Below, piece after piece: positions 17,973 through 28,427 of a DNA stretch of 59,449 nucleotides. A model generated the notes under the pieces. The model made no database searches and had not been told where the DNA came from. It saw only the letters and a program-made list of their open reading frames with translations. The translations under genes were made by a program, and so were the position numbers. The DNA comes from Ruthenibacterium avium (GTDB taxonomy: Bacteria > Bacillota > Clostridia > Oscillospirales > Ruminococcaceae), in contig DWYA01000028.1 of assembly GCA_019118905.1 (NCBI GenBank), positions 1-59,449 on the forward strand, given 5' to 3'. Each line of letters opens with the position of its first letter. Position 1 is the stretch's first letter.

Positions 17973-19454
17973 TTATAAGTTGCTGTATCCCATTAAAGAA
18001 GCATCGATGGCTCTTGCTGCGTTTTCACCTTCTGCAATGGCCCAAACCACCAGCGATTGCCCCCGGCGTGCATCACCGGCTGCAAACACATGCTTGGCGC
18101 TGGTTTCATACGTTTTTTGCTCGGTCGAAATTGTTCCGCGCGGGCTTACTTCAATGCCGAGTTGTTTGGGCAAAAGCTCCTCGCAGCCGGTAAACCCGGC
18201 GGCAATCAGAACCAGCTCACACGGGATTTCCTGTTCCGTACCTGCAATCGGTGTCATTTTGAAGCGGCCATCCTCGCCCTTTTCTGCCTTCAGGGAAACA
18301 GTGACGGCAGCACGGACATGGCCGCTTTCGTCCGATACAAAGCGCTGCACGGTGGTTTGATAAACGCGCGGATCACTGCCGTATACCGCGGCCGCTTCCT
18401 GCTGACCGTAATCGGTCTTTTTGACGCGCGGCCACTGCGGCCACGGATTATCCGCGCTGCGTGTTTCGGGCGGGCAGGGCATCATTTCCAATTGAACGAT
18501 GCTCTTTGCCCCTAAACGCACGCAAGTACCCACGCAGTCGTTGCCGGTGTCGCCGCCGCCGATGACCAGCACGTTTTTGCCTTGAACAAGCTCAGATGAA
18601 ACCGGCTCATAATCACTGTGCTCCAGCTTTTTGGTAATATCGCTTAAAAAATCAACGGCAAACAGAATATTCTCTCCGTCGCGTCCGGGTACGCCGATAT
18701 CACGCGGAACCCCAGCGCCGATAGCCAAAAGAATGCGGTCGTGCCGTTTGCAAAGCTGCACGGTGCTGATGTCGCGCCCAATGCGTGTATTGCAGACAAA
18801 GGTAATGCCGGACGCCGCCATTTGCTGAATGCGTCGGTCGATGATGCGCTTATCCAGCTTCATATTGGGAATGCCGTAGCGCAGAAGGCCGCCGGGCAGC
18901 GGCTGCTGTTCGTAGACAGTAACACTGTGCCCGCGGCGGTTCAGCCAAATGGCCGCCGCCAGCCCTGCGGGGCCGCTGCCCACAATCCCAACGCTTTTTC
19001 CTGTTTTTGTTAAGGGTAAGTCAGGTGTGACAAGCCCGTTTTCATAGGCGTATTCAATGACGGCCAGTTCATTGTCTTTGGTGCATACCGCGCCTTCCGC
19101 GGCGGCACAGGTACAGGCCGCTTCGCACAAGGCAGGGCATACGCGCGCGGTAAACTCCGGCAAAGAATGGGTTTTGCTCAGCCGAAAATAGGCTTGCTTT
19201 AAATTGCCGTGATAAACAAGGTCGTTCATTTCCGGCACCAAATTGTGCAAAGGGCATCCCGATGTCATGCCAAACAGAGCTTCGCCTGATTGGCAAAAGG
19301 GGACGCCGCAGTCCATACAGCGTGCCGCTTGCTTGCGCCGCTCCTCCATGGGAAGCGGCGTGTAAAATTCATTAAAATGGCGAATGCGGTGCAAGGGTTC
19401 TTCGCCTTGATTATGCTTTGCGGGATACTCTAAAAATCCCGTTGGTTTTGCCAT
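17973..19454 (-). CDS. gltD: Glutamate synthase (NADPH) small subunit
   Basis: This 493-residue flavoprotein supplies electrons to the large subunit, using NADPH and FAD. The N-terminal 4Fe-4S region shows CMDCGVPFC, then GCPLHNLVPEMNDL and CPALCEAACTCA. The FAD-binding fold is VGIVGSGPAGLAAAIWLNR (about residue 145) and the NAD(P)H fold is NVLVIGGGDTGNDCVGT (about 290). FAAGDARRGQSLVVWAIAEG near the end is the second FAD contact. The start is ATG 19454 (MAKPTGFLEY), behind GGGAGGG. It lies 59 bases downstream of gltB and upstream of asnB. Length matches the family (about 480-495). Confidence 0.95.
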   Translation of the reverse strand: MAKPTGFLEYPAKHNQGEEPLHRIRHFNEFYTPLPMEERRKQAARCMDCGVPFCQSGEALFGMTSGCPLHNLVPEMNDLVYHGNLKQAYFRLSKTHSLPEFTARVCPALCEAACTCAAAEGAVCTKDNELAVIEYAYENGLVTPDLPLTKTGKSVGIVGSGPAGLAAAIWLNRRGHSVTVYEQQPLPGGLLRYGIPNMKLDKRIIDRRIQQMAASGITFVCNTRIGRDISTVQLCKRHDRILLAIGAGVPRDIGVPGRDGENILFAVDFLSDITKKLEHSDYEPVSSELVQGKNVLVIGGGDTGNDCVGTCVRLGAKSIVQLEMMPCPPETRSADNPWPQWPRVKKTDYGQQEAAAVYGSDPRVYQTTVQRFVSDESGHVRAAVTVSLKAEKGEDGRFKMTPIAGTEQEIPCELVLIAAGFTGCEELLPKQLGIEVSPRGTISTEQKTYETSAKHVFAAGDARRGQSLVVWAIAEGENAARAIDASLMGYSNL

Positions 19455-19513
19455 GTGAAATCCCTCCCGAAAATATTGGAGCACCGTTTGAATGGGGCTG
19501 CTGGTGCTAAGCC

Positions 19514-22500
19514 TTAACCGCCCTGTAATGCTTTTTTGTATTCAAACGGAATGATTTTTTTGAATTTGCAGGCGTAGTCACTGAAGTGTGCCAAAATGTT
19601 TTGGCCTTTTTCAGAATGCGTTGCCGCAACATGGCGCTGCAACAAACTGCGGATGGTTTCCCGGTCGTTTTCGTCCGGCTCCTCCATGCTCACCATGTCG
19701 CTGTTTAAGTTTTTATACAACCGGTTGTGTTCGTCCAGAACAAAGGCGATGCCGCCGCTCATGCCCGCCGCAAAGTTTTTGCCTGTCGGCCCCAGCACAA
19801 GCACACAGCCGCCCGTCATATATTCGCATCCGTGCTCACCCACGCCTTCGACAACAGCAGTTGCGCCCGAATTGCGCACGCAGAAACGCTCGCCTGCCAC
19901 GCCGTTGATATAGGCTTCGCCGGAAGTGGCTCCGTAAAAAGCCACGTTGCCGACGGCGATATTATCCTCAGCAGAATATGCCGCGTGCTTGGGACGGCTG
20001 ATAAACAGTTTGCCGCCCGAAAGCCCTTTTCCGAAGTAATCGTTTGCATCGCCGTGCAGTGACAGCGTGATGCCGCGCGGCAAAAATGCGCCGAAGCTTT
20101 GGCCGCCTGCGCCAAAGCAGTCAATCGCAATCGTGTCATCGGCTAACCCTTCGGGGAAATGGCGTGTCAGTTCTGCGCCGATTTGTGTTCCGAAGGTGCG
20201 GTCGGTGTTTGTCAGGCTCGTGGTCAAATGGCAGGAAGTGCCGGTTTCGAGTGCTTTTTTTAAGGCGCGGTTACGGGTTAACAGTGCGCTGTCCTGCGTT
20301 TTTTCCAGCTCAAAGTCATAGCGGTTTTGCTCGGCAAAGGTGCGGCCCTCGCCGGGCTGTGCCAACAGCGCGGTCAAATCCAGCGGGCTGTCGGCTTTTT
20401 GGCACAAAAGGTCGGTGCGTCCCACCATTTCTTCCACGGTGCGCATACCCAGCTTTGCCATATATTCACGCAATTCCTGCGCAATGAATAACATAAAGTT
20501 TTCCACATATTCCGGCTTTCCGGCAAAGCGCTTTCTCAGCTCGGGATTTTGGGTGGCGATGCCCATGGGGCAGGTGTCCAAACTGCAAACGCGCATCATG
20601 GTACAGCCCAGCGTGACAAGCGGTGCGGTGGCAAAGCCGAATTCCTCGGCGCCCAACAGTGCAGCTATGGCGACATCGCGCCCGGTCATCAGCTTGCCGT
20701 CTGTTTCCAAACGAACCGAGCGGCGCAGACCGTTTTGCATCAGTGTTTGATGTGCTTCACAAAGACCCAGCTCCCACGGCAAACCCGCGTGATGGATCGA
20801 GCTAATGGGCGCAGCGCCGGTGCCGCCGTCATAGCCCGACACCAAAATCACCTGTGCGCCCGCCTTAGCGACGCCCGCCGCAACGGTGCCGACGCCCGCC
20901 TCAGAAACCAGCTTGACGCTGATATCGGCGCGGTTGTTGGCATTTTTTAAATCGTAAATCAGCTGTGCCAAATCTTCAATGGAATAAATGTCGTGGTGCG
21001 GCGGGGGAGAAATCAGACTGACGCCCGGTGTGGAGTGGCGCGTTTTGGCAATCCACGGATATACCTTTTTACCGGGCAGATGGCCGCCCTCGCCGGGCTT
21101 TGCGCCCTGCGCCATTTTGATTTGCAGCTCTTTTGCGCTGACAAGGTAACGGCTGGTTACGCCAAAGCGGCCGCTTGCCACCTGTTTAATGGCAGAGCTT
21201 CGCCCGTCCGCGCGGCCCGCTTCGCTTAAACGCTCGTCACTTTCGCCGCCCTCGCCGCTGTTGGATTTTCCGCCTAAGCGGTTCATGGCAATGGCCAGTG
21301 CTTCGTGGGCTTCCTGTGAAATCGAACCATAAGACATTGCGCCCGTTTTAAAGCGGCGTACAATGCTTTCCACCGGCTCAACCTCGTCTAGCGAAATGCC
21401 CTGTTGGGGATATACGAAGTCCAGCAGGCTGCGGATGCTGCTGCCAAGGCCGTCCACTTGTTCGGTATATTGTTTAAACAGCCCATAGTCGGAAAGACGG
21501 GTGGATTGTTGCAGCAGGTGGATGGTTTGCGGGTGATAGCGGTGAACTTCGCCGCCGCTGCGCGCTTTGTGCCGTCCGATGGAAGGCAGAGTATGGTCGG
21601 TTTTCAGCCCCAGCGGGTCGAATGCTTTTGCGTGCTGACGGTGCAGCGCTGCTTCAACATCAGCAAGCGTTAAACCGCCGATGCGGCTGACGGTTCCGGT
21701 AAAGTAATCGTCAATCAACTCTTTGGAAAGCCCGAGTGCTTCAAAAATCTGACTGCCTTGGTAAGATTGCAGCGTGGAAATGCCCATCTTTGCCGCAATT
21801 TTTACAATGCCGTTCATCACGGCGCGGTCGTAGTCCTGCACGGCGGCGTAATAATCTTTTTCCAGCAATCCGTCCTCAATCAGCCCTGCAATGGTGCTGT
21901 GGGCAAGGTACGGGTTGACCGCACAGGCGCCATAGCCCAGCAAGGTGGCAAAATCATGCACACCCTTCGGCTCGCCCGACTCCAAAATAATGGAAAGGGC
22001 CGTGCATTTTTTTGTTTTGACAAGATGTTTGTGAACCGCCGAGACCGCCAGCAAAGACGGCAGGGCAAGATGGTTTTCATCTGTTCCCCGGTCGGACAAA
22101 ATCAAAATATTGGCTTTATGATAGTAGGCTTTATCTACTTCAATAAACAAATGCTCGAGCGCTTCTTTCAGCGGTGTGTTTTTGAAAAACACCGTAGAAA
22201 CGCACGCCACATGGAAGCCGGGGCGGTTCATGTGTTTGATTTTTAAAAGGTCAAGGTCGGTTAAAATGGGGTTGTTGATTTTCAATACATTGCAGTTTTC
22301 CGCGCAGGGGGTAAACAAATTGCCCGTTTTGCCGACATAAACGGTTGTGGAAGTCACAATTTTTTCTTTGCCGGAGTCGATGGGCGGGTTCGTGACCTGC
22401 GCAAACATCTGTTTGAAAAAGCCGAACAACGGCTGATAATGTTCCGACAAGGCGGCAATGGGCGTATCAATTCCCATGGCGCCGATGGCTTCCGTGCCGT

Positions 22501-23944
22501 TGAGCGCCATGGCGTGAACGGTGTCGCGGTAATCCTCATAGGTATAGCCGAACACAGTTTGCAGGCGTGCGCGCTCCTCAGCATCAATTTTGGGAACAAG
22601 CTCGTTCGGGATTTTCAAATCTTTCAGCTGGACAAGATTGCGGCTGAGCCATTCGCCGTAAGGGTGCGCCAGTGCATAGCGCTGTTTGATTTCTTCGTCC
22701 GACAGCACTTTGCCCGCATGCAAATCAACAAGCAGCATTTTGCCCGGATACAAACGGTCTTTTTTGAGAATCGTCTCCTCGGGGACATTCAGCACACCGA
22801 CTTCGGAGGACAAAATCAAACGCCCGTCTTTTGTGATGTAATAGCGAGAGGGGCGCAGACCGTTGCGGTCCAGCACCGCGCCCATGCAGTCGCCGTCGGA
22901 AAATAAGATGGAGGCGGGGCCGTCCCATGGCTCCATCATGGTGGCGTAATACTGGTAAAAATCACGCTGCTCGTCCGAAAGAGCGGCGTTGTGCGCCCAC
23001 GGCTCGGGGATAGCGATGCTGACAGCGAGCGGAAGCTCGATGCCGTTCATCATCAAAAATTCCAGCGTGTTGTCCAGCATGGCGGAGTCGGAGCCGCCGC
23101 GGTCAATGACCGGGAAAATGCGGTGCAAATCCTCTGCCGACAAAGAACCTCCGCGCAGTGCTTCCTCGCGTGCCAGCATTTTGTCGGCATTGCCCTTGAT
23201 GGTGTTGATTTCACCGTTGTGTACCATCAGGCGGTTGGGATGTGCGCGGTGCCAGCTGGGCACGGTGTTTGTGGAAAAGCGGGAATGCACAAGCGCCAGC
23301 GCCGAGCAAAAATCCTCGTTTTGCAAATCGGTGTAAAAAAGGCGCAGCTGTGTGACAAGGAACATGCCCTTGTACACAATGGTGCGGCAGGAAAGCGACG
23401 GTACATAAACTTCCTCGGCGCTTTGCTCAAAAATGCGGCGCACAAGATAGAGCCGGCGGTCAAAGTCTAAATCCGTTACAGCATCTTTCGGGCGCTTGAC
23501 AAAGCACTGCATCATGCACGGCATGGCGTCGAGCGCTTTTTGGCTGAGCGTTTCCTTGGCGCACGGCACTTTGCGCCAGCCGAGACATTCCAGCCCTTCT
23601 TTTTGGGCGACGGTTTCAAACATTTTCTTCGCGCGGCTGCATTTCAGCTCATCATTCGGCAAAAAGAACATGCCCACGCCGTACTGCCGCGCTTCGCCTA
23701 GTGAAAAGCCCAGCGCTTCACACTCTTTTGCAAAAAAGCTGTGGGGAATCTGCGTCAAAATGCCGACACCGTCGCCGGTAGTTCCCTCTGCATCGCGCCC
23801 CGCGCGATGGGCCAGTGTTTCCACGATTTTCAAAGCATCGTCAACGACGGCATGGGTTTGCGCGCCGTTTACATTTACCACCGCGCCGATGCCGCAGTTG
23901 TCGTGCTCAAACGACGGGTGGTACAAGGTGTTTTGCTGTTTCAT
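19514..23944 (-). CDS. gltB: Glutamate synthase large subunit
   Basis: This 1,476-residue enzyme transfers the glutamine amide to 2-oxoglutarate to give two glutamates. The chosen start is ATG 23944 (MKQQNTLYHPSFEHDNCG), with AAGGGGGATGGG upstream. The class II amidotransferase nucleophile is the Cys in DNCGIGAVVNV after a short propeptide. Further on are GATase motifs (HSRFSTNTVPSWHRAHP, NGEINT), the FMN domain (GGKSNSGEGGESDER, KPGEGGHLPG, VSGYDGGTGAAP), the iron-sulfur cluster LGCTMMRVCSLDTCPMGIAT and the C-terminal GXGXG beta-helix (GGKLFISRP, VAFYGATSGEAYING, NSGATAVVEG). All parts of the family are present. It heads the leftward operon and has a terminator-like hairpin in its leader. 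Confidence 0.97.
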   Translation of the reverse strand: MKQQNTLYHPSFEHDNCGIGAVVNVNGAQTHAVVDDALKIVETLAHRAGRDAEGTTGDGVGILTQIPHSFFAKECEALGFSLGEARQYGVGMFFLPNDELKCSRAKKMFETVAQKEGLECLGWRKVPCAKETLSQKALDAMPCMMQCFVKRPKDAVTDLDFDRRLYLVRRIFEQSAEEVYVPSLSCRTIVYKGMFLVTQLRLFYTDLQNEDFCSALALVHSRFSTNTVPSWHRAHPNRLMVHNGEINTIKGNADKMLAREEALRGGSLSAEDLHRIFPVIDRGGSDSAMLDNTLEFLMMNGIELPLAVSIAIPEPWAHNAALSDEQRDFYQYYATMMEPWDGPASILFSDGDCMGAVLDRNGLRPSRYYITKDGRLILSSEVGVLNVPEETILKKDRLYPGKMLLVDLHAGKVLSDEEIKQRYALAHPYGEWLSRNLVQLKDLKIPNELVPKIDAEERARLQTVFGYTYEDYRDTVHAMALNGTEAIGAMGIDTPIAALSEHYQPLFGFFKQMFAQVTNPPIDSGKEKIVTSTTVYVGKTGNLFTPCAENCNVLKINNPILTDLDLLKIKHMNRPGFHVACVSTVFFKNTPLKEALEHLFIEVDKAYYHKANILILSDRGTDENHLALPSLLAVSAVHKHLVKTKKCTALSIILESGEPKGVHDFATLLGYGACAVNPYLAHSTIAGLIEDGLLEKDYYAAVQDYDRAVMNGIVKIAAKMGISTLQSYQGSQIFEALGLSKELIDDYFTGTVSRIGGLTLADVEAALHRQHAKAFDPLGLKTDHTLPSIGRHKARSGGEVHRYHPQTIHLLQQSTRLSDYGLFKQYTEQVDGLGSSIRSLLDFVYPQQGISLDEVEPVESIVRRFKTGAMSYGSISQEAHEALAIAMNRLGGKSNSGEGGESDERLSEAGRADGRSSAIKQVASGRFGVTSRYLVSAKELQIKMAQGAKPGEGGHLPGKKVYPWIAKTRHSTPGVSLISPPPHHDIYSIEDLAQLIYDLKNANNRADISVKLVSEAGVGTVAAGVAKAGAQVILVSGYDGGTGAAPISSIHHAGLPWELGLCEAHQTLMQNGLRRSVRLETDGKLMTGRDVAIAALLGAEEFGFATAPLVTLGCTMMRVCSLDTCPMGIATQNPELRKRFAGKPEYVENFMLFIAQELREYMAKLGMRTVEEMVGRTDLLCQKADSPLDLTALLAQPGEGRTFAEQNRYDFELEKTQDSALLTRNRALKKALETGTSCHLTTSLTNTDRTFGTQIGAELTRHFPEGLADDTIAIDCFGAGGQSFGAFLPRGITLSLHGDANDYFGKGLSGGKLFISRPKHAAYSAEDNIAVGNVAFYGATSGEAYINGVAGERFCVRNSGATAVVEGVGEHGCEYMTGGCVLVLGPTGKNFAAGMSGGIAFVLDEHNRLYKNLNSDMVSMEEPDENDRETIRSLLQRHVAATHSEKGQNILAHFSDYACKFKKIIPFEYKKALQGG

Positions 23945-23980
23945 CTTCCCATCCCCCTTAGATTTCCTGTTCGGAAAAGC

Positions 23981-24035
23981 AAAAAGGCGCCAAAAGAAGC
24001 CCGCCGCAAAGCAGCGGTTTTCTTTTGACGCCTTT
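23981..24035 (-). promoter_or_regulatory. Terminator-like attenuator hairpin in the gltB leader
   Basis: On the minus strand AAAGGCGTCAAAAGAA pairs with TTCTTTTGGCGCCTTT (plus arms 24020-24035 and 23983-23998), with an inner CCGC/GCGG stem, then TTTTTGC. It ends about 36 bases before the gltB ATG, so transcription must read through it. Confidence 0.7.
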
Positions 24036-24051
24036 GTCAAAAATATTTTAG

Positions 24052-24210
24052 GGGCTTTCTAAAAAGCCGAAATTTTCCCCTTTTTCTACAAGGCGCGGTG
24101 ACTGCTGCGTTAAAAATGCTCGGAATCCACAAAGGCTTCCTGCGCTTTTTGCCTTGCAGCCCTTCACGCCTTACGAAAAATCGGTGCATTTCTTTGTTTT
24201 CAGAAACGCC
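24052..24210. repeat. MITE-like dispersed repeat, copy B
   Basis: This element of about 159 bp lies between the divergent gltB and glnA genes. Its left edge GGGCTTTCTAAAA and the reverse complement of its right edge (GGCGTTTCTGAAAA) look like imperfect terminal inverted repeats. The right 36 bases nearly equal copy A (10958-10993) and the left 27 bases resemble 30355-30381. Edges are estimated by eye. The rest of the gene-free stretch 24211-24406 shows nothing I can name beyond AT-rich sequence. Confidence 0.5.
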
Positions 24211-24406
24211 TTAACTTGTGTACATCACTATACGCTATTTTTTGCCGTTTGCAAAGAGCTTTTTGCAAAAATCGGCACAACACACAAATACATTACGCTG
24301 CTAAAGGGGTGAATTGTGTCAATGTGACGGCGGACGGCCTTTTATTACCTTTAATGCCTTTTGGCGTGACAGGCAAACCGGGAAAATATTCCGCTGAAAA
24401 AAGCAG

Positions 24407-24434
24407 TTGACAACCCGAAAAAAAGGAGTATACT
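24407..24434 (+). promoter_or_regulatory. Promoter of glnA (type III)
   Basis: TTGACA (24407-24412) and TATACT (24429-24434) are spaced by 16 bases, about 93 bases before the start codon. Confidence 0.8.
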
Positions 24435-24452
24435 ACCAAGCAGAAAGCAAAG

Positions 24453-24487
24453 GCGCTTTGAGCTGTAACGGCTCAAGGCGTCTTTTT
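24453..24487 (+). promoter_or_regulatory. Terminator-like attenuator hairpin in the glnA leader
   Basis: GCGCTTTGAGC (24453-24463) pairs with GCTCAAGGCGT (24471-24481) around a 7-base loop, followed by CTTTTTGC. It lies between the promoter and glnA, about 40 bases before the ATG, and resembles the gltB leader hairpin in stem sequence (GGCG) and tail. Confidence 0.65.
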
Positions 24488-24526
24488 GCATTTACGGGGT
24501 TTACCGTGAGGAAAGGAGCTTTTGTT

Positions 24527-26626
<2,100 letters not shown>

Positions 26627-26680
26627 AGCAATGCTCACCCTCGCCGGGAAAAGGATTTGCTTGTTTTTTGAAAAATAGAA

Positions 26681-26709
26681 TTGACATTTTGTGTCAAAAC
26701 GACTATAAT
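26681..26709 (+). promoter_or_regulatory. Promoter of the pyrG unit
   Basis: TTGACA (26681-26686) and TATAAT (26704-26709) are 17 bases apart, both perfect consensus hexamers. Confidence 0.9.
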
Positions 26710-26729
26710 AACTTCCATTGAAGAACAAT

Positions 26730-26780
26730 GGGGTTCATCAAGTGCCGGTGACGTGCCGGTGTTTGGTGAACCCCTTTTTT
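26730..26780 (+). promoter_or_regulatory. Attenuator terminator in the pyrG leader
   Basis: GGGGTTCATCAA pairs with TTGGTGAACCCC (26730-26741 with 26763-26774) and is followed by TTTTTT. A small CCATTG/CAATGG hairpin precedes it and shares bases with its 5' arm. It lies between promoter and start codon; pyrG attenuation by CTP is known in Gram-positives, but the reiterative-G start used in Bacillus is not visible here. Confidence 0.7.
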
Positions 26781-26802
26781 AATGAAATACGGAGGGGTTT
26801 TC

Positions 26803-28401
26803 GTGAAAAGCAAGCATGTATTTGTAACGGGCGGCGTGGTATCCGGCTTAGGAAAGGGCATCAGTGCGGCAAGCCTTGGGCGGCTGCTCAAGCAGCGCGG
26901 GCTGAAAGTTGCCGCTCAAAAGTTAGACCCTTATATGAACGTTGACCCGGGAACAATGAGCCCCTACCAGCACGGTGAAGTGTTTGTGACGGACGACGGC
27001 GCGGAAACCGACCTCGATTTGGGCCACTATGAGCGCTTCATTGATGAAGATTTAAACAAAATGTCCAACCTGACGAGCGGCCGCGTGTACTGGAACGTAC
27101 TGCACAAGGAGCGCCGCGGCGAGTATCTAGGCGGCACGGTGCAGATTATTCCTCATGTGACGCGCGAAATTAAAAAGTATGTGCTGGGCATTGCGGAATA
27201 CACAAACGCCGATGTAGTGATTACGGAAATCGGCGGCACCATCGGCGATATTGAAAGCCAGCCGTTTCTGGAGGCCATCCGCCAAGTGAGCCGCGAGGTA
27301 GGGCGCGAAAACTGCATGTTTTTGCATGTGGTGCTTGTGCCATACTTGAAGTGCAGCGGCGAACATAAAACCAAGCCCGCACAGCACTCGGTGCATGAAC
27401 TGCAAAGCATGGGCATTATGCCGGATGTGATTATTGCGCGCTGTGACGAGCCGTTGGAGGACGGCATTTTGCAGAAAATTGCGGCTTTTTGCAATGTGGA
27501 TGAAGATTGCGTGATTGAAAACCGCACGCTGGACAATCTCTATGAGGCGCCGCTGATGCTGCATCGCGCCAAGCTCGATGATATTGTTTGCCGCCGTTTT
27601 GGCTGGCAGGAAACAACGCCGGATTTGACCGAGTGGGAAGCGCTGTGCAAACAGGTCGATTCTCTTTCCGAGACGGTGGAAATCGCCATTGTAGGCAAAT
27701 ATGTCGAGCTGCACGACGCTTACCTCTCCGTAGTGGAAGCGCTGCGTCATGCGGGCTATCAAAACGGTAAAAAGGTGCATCTGCACTGGGTGGATGCCGA
27801 GGGCTTAACGCCGGAAAACATTCGAGCGCAGCTGAAAGATGTGCAAGGCGTTTTAGTGCCCGGCGGCTTTGGTGAGCGCGGCATTGAGGGAATGATTGCC
27901 GCGGCCCGGTATGCGCGGGAAAACCGCGTGCCGTATTTTGGCATTTGTCTTGGAATGCAGATTGCCGTTATTGAGGCAGCGCGCCACTTGTGCGGCTGGC
28001 AGGACGCCAATTCCGCCGAGTTTGCGCCGGACAGCGCTCACCGTGTGATTGATTGGATGCCCGACCAAAACGCCGACGCACCCAAAGGCGGCACCATGCG
28101 TTTGGGCGCTTATCCCTGTGTGCTGGCGGAAAATAGCCGCATGCATCAAATCTATCAAACACGCGAAATTCAAGAGCGTCACCGTCACCGTTATGAGGTG
28201 AGCAATGCATTTCGTCAGCAGCTGCAAGAGGCGGGACTGGTTTTGAGCGGCACTTCGCCCGACGGCCGCTTGGTGGAAGCGGTAGAGTATGACGCTCACC
28301 CGTTCTTTGTCGCTGTTCAGTACCATCCTGAGTTTAAAAGCCGCCCCAACAAAGCGCATCCGATTTTCTGCGCGTTTGTAAAAGCGGCAAGCGATATTTG
28401 A
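26803..28401 (+). CDS. pyrG: CTP synthase
   Basis: This 532-residue cytoplasmic enzyme converts UTP to CTP using ATP and the amide of glutamine. The start is GTG 26803 (KSKHVFVTGGVVSGLGKG), 5 bases after GGAGGGG; an ATG at 26782 lies before that site. The synthetase domain shows VSGLGKGISAASLGRLL and MNVDPGTMSPYQHGEVFV, plus GGTIGDIES. The C-terminal class I amidotransferase domain shows LVPGGFGERG, FGICLGMQIAVIEAAR with its nucleophile Cys, and VQYHPEFKSRP for the His-Glu pair. Length matches the family (about 535). It probably forms an operon with the type I glnA (26-base gap) and the ANTAR gene. Confidence 0.96.
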   Translation: MKSKHVFVTGGVVSGLGKGISAASLGRLLKQRGLKVAAQKLDPYMNVDPGTMSPYQHGEVFVTDDGAETDLDLGHYERFIDEDLNKMSNLTSGRVYWNVLHKERRGEYLGGTVQIIPHVTREIKKYVLGIAEYTNADVVITEIGGTIGDIESQPFLEAIRQVSREVGRENCMFLHVVLVPYLKCSGEHKTKPAQHSVHELQSMGIMPDVIIARCDEPLEDGILQKIAAFCNVDEDCVIENRTLDNLYEAPLMLHRAKLDDIVCRRFGWQETTPDLTEWEALCKQVDSLSETVEIAIVGKYVELHDAYLSVVEALRHAGYQNGKKVHLHWVDAEGLTPENIRAQLKDVQGVLVPGGFGERGIEGMIAAARYARENRVPYFGICLGMQIAVIEAARHLCGWQDANSAEFAPDSAHRVIDWMPDQNADAPKGGTMRLGAYPCVLAENSRMHQIYQTREIQERHRHRYEVSNAFRQQLQEAGLVLSGTSPDGRLVEAVEYDAHPFFVAVQYHPEFKSRPNKAHPIFCAFVKAASDI

Positions 28402-28427
28402 AAAAGTTCCATAACACATAAGGGGGA

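Noticed and set aside
24035..24040. TTGACA on the minus strand as -35 of gltB
   Set aside because: The matching -10 would fall inside the leader hairpin and no suitable hexamer is there.
24453..24487. Canonical ANTAR target (two hexaloop hairpins with A1 and G4)
   Set aside because: Only one hairpin with a 7-base loop (TGTAACG) is present between promoter and terminator, so the canonical motif could not be claimed.
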